DNA of 64,000 bases, from the NCBI GenBank assembly GCA_036936605.1, contig JAUPFV010000005.1, positions 5,569,670 through 5,633,669 on the forward strand, read 5' to 3'. Position 1 is the first letter of the stretch. The number at the start of each line of letters is the position of its first letter. Shown here piece after piece: positions 59,570-64,000 of this stretch. Source of the stretch: Limnanthes douglasii subsp. nivea (Eukaryota > Streptophyta > Magnoliopsida > Brassicales > Limnanthaceae). A program made the position numbers and the translations under genes. The notes under the pieces were generated by a model. It had not been told where the DNA came from, ran no database searches, and worked only from the letters and a program-made list of their open reading frames with translations.

Positions 59570-62560
59570 ATGATTAAATCCCTAAATTGGAATTTTCGTG
59601 GAGTTAATAGCAATTCTACAATTATTAGGTTGAAAGATATTATTTTTAAAGAGAAAGTTAAATTCCTTGCTATTCAGGAGCCTGTGGATAAGGTTGATGT
59701 GGAAAGTGATGTGGCTGCTAGATTGGGGTTCCCTAATTGTTATGCAAACACTTCTAATAAAATTTGGATTTTCTGGACTGTGGATATCAATATTAACATT
59801 CTTGTTAATCATGAGAAATGCCTCCATATGGAGGTCTGTTACCCTGGGATTACTAGCAATTTTCTGTAAACCGTGGTTTACGCTAAGTGTAACAGGCTGC
59901 TTAGATGTGACCTTTGGGCTGAGCTTAGAAGATTTTCTACTGAAAAAAAAGCTTGGCTTACTATGAGTGATTTTAATGTGGTGGCCTCTGTTGAGGAGAA
60001 AATTTGTTGTACTGCTCTTTGTCATAACATGTTTTGAAGACTTTTTAGATGTCATTAGTGACTGTCTTCTGGAAGACGCTGGGATTGTGGGCTCCAAATT
60101 CACCTGGAACAAAAATTTAAAATGGAAGCGGTTAGATCGTGTGATGTTCAATACCAACTGGTCTGACATTTTTAATACTACTCAGGTTATCAACATGGTC
60201 AGAACTTGTTCTGACCATGCTCCACTTCTTATCACTTCTTCTATTTTAAGTTCTCCATCTAATCTAAACAATAAGAAATTTTTATTTTTTTTAATATGTG
60301 GACTACTGATGACTTTTTTTTAAGCATTGTTGATCAGACTTGGAATCTCAACATTAGAGCTCTTCCTAATGACATTTTCTGGTTCAAAATGAAAAGGCTT
60401 AAAAAGTTTTTGAAGAATTGGAATAGAATCCACTTTAGGAATATTTTCAGCAAAATTAAAGAGGTTGAGGAGAATGTGGAAATCATGGATGCTATTCATC
60501 AAAGGGAAAACAACTCTGATTCAAATGATGGTCTCAAGAAAGCCATTGCTTTACACCTAAAGGCTCTAAGAATTGAAGAGATTTTCTAGAGACAGAAATG
60601 TTATAATTCTTGGCTTGAAGATGCTGTCAGTAACTCTAAGGTTTATCATTCTTATGTTGAAAAAGAAGAAGGGAAAACTCTATTAAAGGCATTAAAAATG
60701 GGTACGATTAGTGTTATACTGATGTTGATATAGGAAACTGTGCAGTAAATTACTTTACACCTTACATGTCTTGTAATCCTTTTAGCAGCTATGAGGAAGA
60801 GGAGGATTTGATGTCAAATACTATATTTGATGCCATTCCCAATCTGGTAACAAATGATGGACATGAGCTCCTGATGATGCCTGCAAATAAAGAGGAAGTT
60901 TGGGACACTATTACCAGCATGAAGAAAGATAATGCAACAAGATTAGATGGGTACAATATTACATTTTTTAAAATTGTTGGAAAATTATTAAATTTGATCT
61001 GTGCACTTCTATTAATTCTTTCATTAAAGGCCAAAATATTCCTAAAATGATGTTTGCTACTCGTATTAGTCTTATATCTAAGACTTCTAACCCTGTCAAT
61101 TGGAGTAACTATAGACCCATAAGCCTTTGCTCCATGTTGGATGAAATTTTCTCTAGACTTATTAATACTAGACTCTCTATAAATCTTCCTCGTATTATTT
61201 CAAACAATCAGGGTGCTTTTGTTAATAATAGGTCTATTTATGAGAATATTCTCATTCCCAAAGAACTGGCTTATGACCTTAATAGGAAGCCAAAAAAGGG
61301 CAACATTATTATTCAGTTGGACATGTCAAAAGCATTTGACACAATGTCCTTCTCTTTTATAATTAAAGTTCTAACCCTTTTGGGCTTCTCAAACAGTTTC
61401 ATTAACTTAATTTCTAATATGATTACGCAAGTCAGTTTGTCTATTCTTATCAATTGGAATGTTTATGGTTACTTTCAAACCAAAAGGGGCTAGAGACAAA
61501 GAGATCTCTTGTCTTCAAGCCTCTTTATAATAGGTGAGGAAGTCCTAATTAGGAGTTTGTTTATGCTATTAATTCTAATAAATCGATGCAGTATGCTTCA
61601 AGTTCAAGAATTTTTGTCCCTTGTACAGCTTTTGTTGATGATATCATTATATACACTAATAGCTTACCCTATTCTATTGAGTTGTTAAACAATTTTTTAG
61701 ATAGGTATCAAATGGTCTCAGGTCAGTCCATAAACAAAGAACAAACTAAAATTATTACCTCGAAGAAGCTTCATCAATGCAGAATCCATGGCCTAGAGAA
61801 CACCACTGGTTTCAGTACAGATAATCTCCCCACAAGTTATCTTGGTATCACTTTGCACATCAACAATTGAGCTTAGAACTACAACCCTTTACTAGACAAG
61901 ATAAATGCTAAAGTCGTGGAATGGGACTCCAAATTTTTATCTTATGGGGGAATGCTTTCTTTAATTTCAACTATTCTAATGGCTATCCATTATTATTGGA
62001 TGCATAACTTTTTGCTTCCTATCTGTATTATCAAAATATTAGTAAATATTTTTAATAAGTTTCTTTGGACAAAAAAGTTCAATGAAACTGTATTCATTGG
62101 ACTTTTTGGGAGAAAATTTGTTTTCCTTTTGAAGAAGGTGGACTGAATATCAAGAAATTACCTGATATGCAGAACACTTTCTCTCAAAATATTTGGTTTT
62201 CTTACAGAAAGAAAAACAATCTTTGGTCTAAGATGATGCATGATATCTATAATATAAATACTCATCATTTAAAAGCAAATCTCAAACAAACTGGTTTACT
62301 AACCTGCCTGCCATCAACTCGTTTCTGGAGGCCAGGGTCAACTCCTTTTGGAAGGCTGGCCATTGGGATTTGAGTCCCTCAATGGTTTTATCCCTGAAAA
62401 CAGAATATTGCAAATTAATAAGTTCAGAGTAACCTCTAATAAAAATGATGAAATGAACTTGATTTTGTCTCCTGGTCATCTTTTCAACATGAAGTGTACT
62501 TGGAATAATATAAGGCATCGCAAAACACTTCAAACTTCTATAGGAAAATACGGGCCACCA
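59570..62560 (+). pseudogene. LINE ORF2: endonuclease and reverse transcriptase
   Basis: Starts MIKSLNWNFRGVNSNSTIIR (first endonuclease motif), then LTMSDFNVVASVEEK (about 59960), SKFTWNKNLKWKRLDRVMFN and CSDHAPLL (60090-60230). RT: RISLISKTSNPVNWSNYRPI (61055), LDMSKAFDTM (61317-61346), G, a TAG, then RQRDLLSSSLFI (usual GLRQGDPLSPxLF), TAFVDDIIIYTN (61626-61661, both Asp present), SINKEQTKII and NLPTSYLGI. Many shifts; not translatable as one protein. Confidence 0.8.
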
Positions 62561-63015
62561 TCACTCCCATGAAGTTTCCTTTCTTGTATGGAAACTCATG
62601 CATAATTTTATCCCTCTTGACTCAGTTTTATAAAATAGGCAATATCATCTGGCATCAAAGTGTCAATTCTGTACAAATTGTGAAAATGTTAATCATCTTT
62701 TTGTTAATTATGCTTATGCCTGGATTCTGTGGAGTAATTTTAGCAATATTTTCAACATTAAAATTGAAATATTTATGACTCTAAACCATGTTGTACACAA
62801 CTGCTCCTGGTTTTCGACTCAAAAAAATCCATATAACTCATTCATTGTCAGTTATAATTTGTTGGGTGATATAGAAGAGTCGTAATAATGAAATATATAA
62901 AGACTTTGGTCTCAGTCTTTATACTTCCATTATCATGATTAATAAAATCATTTTAGGAATGGACAGGTCTAATATACTTACTAGTAAACACTAGTTAAAT
63001 GCCAGTGATGCTTGT

Positions 63016-63564
63016 TTGTCATTAGGATGTCTATCTCACCATAATATTTATAGAAATGTTGTTTACTTTAAGTGGATTGCTCTGGTGAATGGCAGGTTGA
63101 AGCTCAATATTGACGCCTCTTGTCTAAAAAATGGCGAATCTTTTGGAGCTATGCTTTTCAGAGACTATGAAGGCACTATCATTAACGAATCCAGCAACAC
63201 CTTTGGCGAGCTAACTCCCCTGGTTGCTGAAACTAGAGCTTTGCTTGAAGGGTTGATCTGCAAGGAAAAGAATTGGTTGAATGTAGATATCGAGACTGAC
63301 TGTTTAACATTGATTAACATCATAGAAAAAAGGAAGAATCCATGGTACATTCAATCCTTAATCTCCATTTATAGATACATTTTAATGCCTTCTATGACTT
63401 TAACATTTGTCTCGCGAGTCCAAAATAGGATTGCAAAATGGCTCACCAAATGGACATTGAAATGCAAAGAGAAATTAATCTTCTCTCATTTCAATGCCCC
63501 AAACCCTCTTCTTGCAATTGTCTTTCTTGAAAGCATGGGGTTAAGCTATGTTTGCTCTTCTTAG
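63016..63564 (+). pseudogene. LINE-encoded RNase H domain (RVT_3-like), open frame
   Basis: 182 uninterrupted codons. NGRLKLNIDASC holds the first Asp, GAMLFRDYEGTI follows, LVAETRALLEGL has the Glu, IETDCLTLINII has the next Asp, and VQNRIAKWL sits at the end. This is the typical plant RVT_3/RNase H-like order. It would degrade RNA in RNA-DNA hybrids during LINE replication. It is the only part of this LINE without a break, though it lacks its own clear start context. It could be a chance survivor. Confidence 0.7.
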
Positions 63565-64000
63565 AATTGCTGAATTTGGTTCGATGGATACTGCTGTTTT
63601 TGGTTTTTCTTGCATAATAGGAGATAAGTGCTTGGACTGAGCAATTGGTTGGTAGTAAAGCTCTGAAAATATCAAATTCGTTGCTAGGAATGAAGAAATG
63701 GGGATGGATTGATATAAATTTGAAGCTTGAAGTGATAGTTAGGGTTTGGTTTGAAATAGATTTAGGGCTTAGGGCTTTGTAGGGTTTCGGTGGAAAATTG
63801 AAAATGCTAATCAAAGAGAATATAATTTCCTTCTTAAGCCTTTATTTGTTGACCATTGATGGGTGGATGAGAGGTTTTGAAGCTTCATTAATGGCGTTTT
63901 TGAGTTATGAAGCTCGTCAAAGCTTAGTTTCTGTCTATAAAACTTAACAACATGTATGATAGGCTTTATTGAGTTTTTTAGCCCTTCATTTGTTCTTAAA
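63565..64000. other. LINE 3' flank or spacer
   Basis: Non-coding T-rich DNA after the RNase H stop. It may include the LINE 3' untranslated region. The 107-codon minus-strand frame here (63491-63814) overlaps the RNase H region and is not considered real. Confidence 0.45.

Larger units (their letters stand above)
58131..63564 (+). mobile_element. L1-type LINE with C-terminal RNase H, inactivated
   Basis: Plus-strand element of the same family as 6440-11141: ORF1 (DUF4283-like, zinc knuckle), ORF2 with AP endonuclease, reverse transcriptase and a plant RVT_3-type RNase H. Frameshifts and stops occur throughout, but the catalytic FVDD box of RT and the RNase H domain are kept. Left end approximate; no poly-A tail or target duplication found. 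Confidence 0.8.

Noticed and set aside
63491..63814. 107-codon minus-strand open frame
   Set aside because: Overlaps the LINE RNase H on the other strand and has no recognisable motif.

Overview
This is plant nuclear DNA, almost certainly from a eudicot. It carries a six-exon MAP kinase gene with canonical GT-AG introns, plant-type retrotransposons (Ty3/gypsy of the Tat lineage, Ty1/copia, L1-type LINEs with DUF4283 or RNase H modules), hAT and MULE-like elements, a tRNA-derived SINE and long AT-rich spacers. No bacterial, organellar or viral gene block and no CRISPR array was seen.

Layout. 1-2912: AT-rich spacer with a GC-rich hAT-type relic and a 465-bp direct duplication. 2913-5541 (minus): complete group B (MPK13/NTF6-type) MAP kinase gene, 372 codons. 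5.8-6.0 kb: SINE. About 6.4-11.1 kb: dead plus-strand LINE, interrupted by a 718-bp hAT element with a perfect 8-bp target duplication and cut at its 3' side by a fragment of a Tat retrotransposon (LTR plus antisense gene, 11.1-13.3 kb). 13.36-14.44 kb: a 1.08-kb segment repeated at 27.38-28.46 kb. 17.08-18.0 kb: long-inverted-repeat (Pack-MULE-like) element holding a captured cold-shock-domain/zinc-knuckle gene fragment. 19.2-20.25 kb: a small-nucleolar-RNA locus with a site II/telo-box/TATA promoter and two tandem box C/D snoRNAs. About 21.8-26.75 kb: decayed minus-strand copia element with a 690-bp LTR. 29.87-40.59 kb: the best preserved element, a 10.7-kb Tat-type retrotransposon (minus strand) with 377-bp LTRs and a 5-bp target duplication, itself inserted in an inverted-repeat element. 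It carries an antisense (plus-strand) gene with its own TATA box and an intron, and a 700-bp hAT MITE sits inside that gene. 41.66-41.81 and 57.20-57.44 kb: two copies of a small plant protein gene, the first truncated. 42.7-45.1 kb: minus-strand LINE relic. 46.5-50.4 kb: relic of another Tat-like element. 52.36-52.71 kb: solo LTR followed by a degenerate minisatellite. 53.7-56.1 kb: MULE transposase remnant and a mobile-domain-like gene remnant between two clusters of TCGCACGA palindromes. About 58.1-63.6 kb: a second LINE of the first LINE's family, ending in an open RNase H domain.

Probable working host genes are the MAP kinase, the snoRNA locus and the 80-aa gene at 57.2 kb. Nearly everything else is mobile DNA, much of it nested, so relative insertion order can be read. 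The least ordinary signals are three snRNA-type promoter modules (USE plus TATA) inside a hAT MITE, the intron-bearing antisense gene of the Tat elements with a TATA box at the same distance from its ATG in two copies, the tandem snoRNAs, and the captured cold-shock gene. All family assignments come from reading motifs by eye; no database search was possible.
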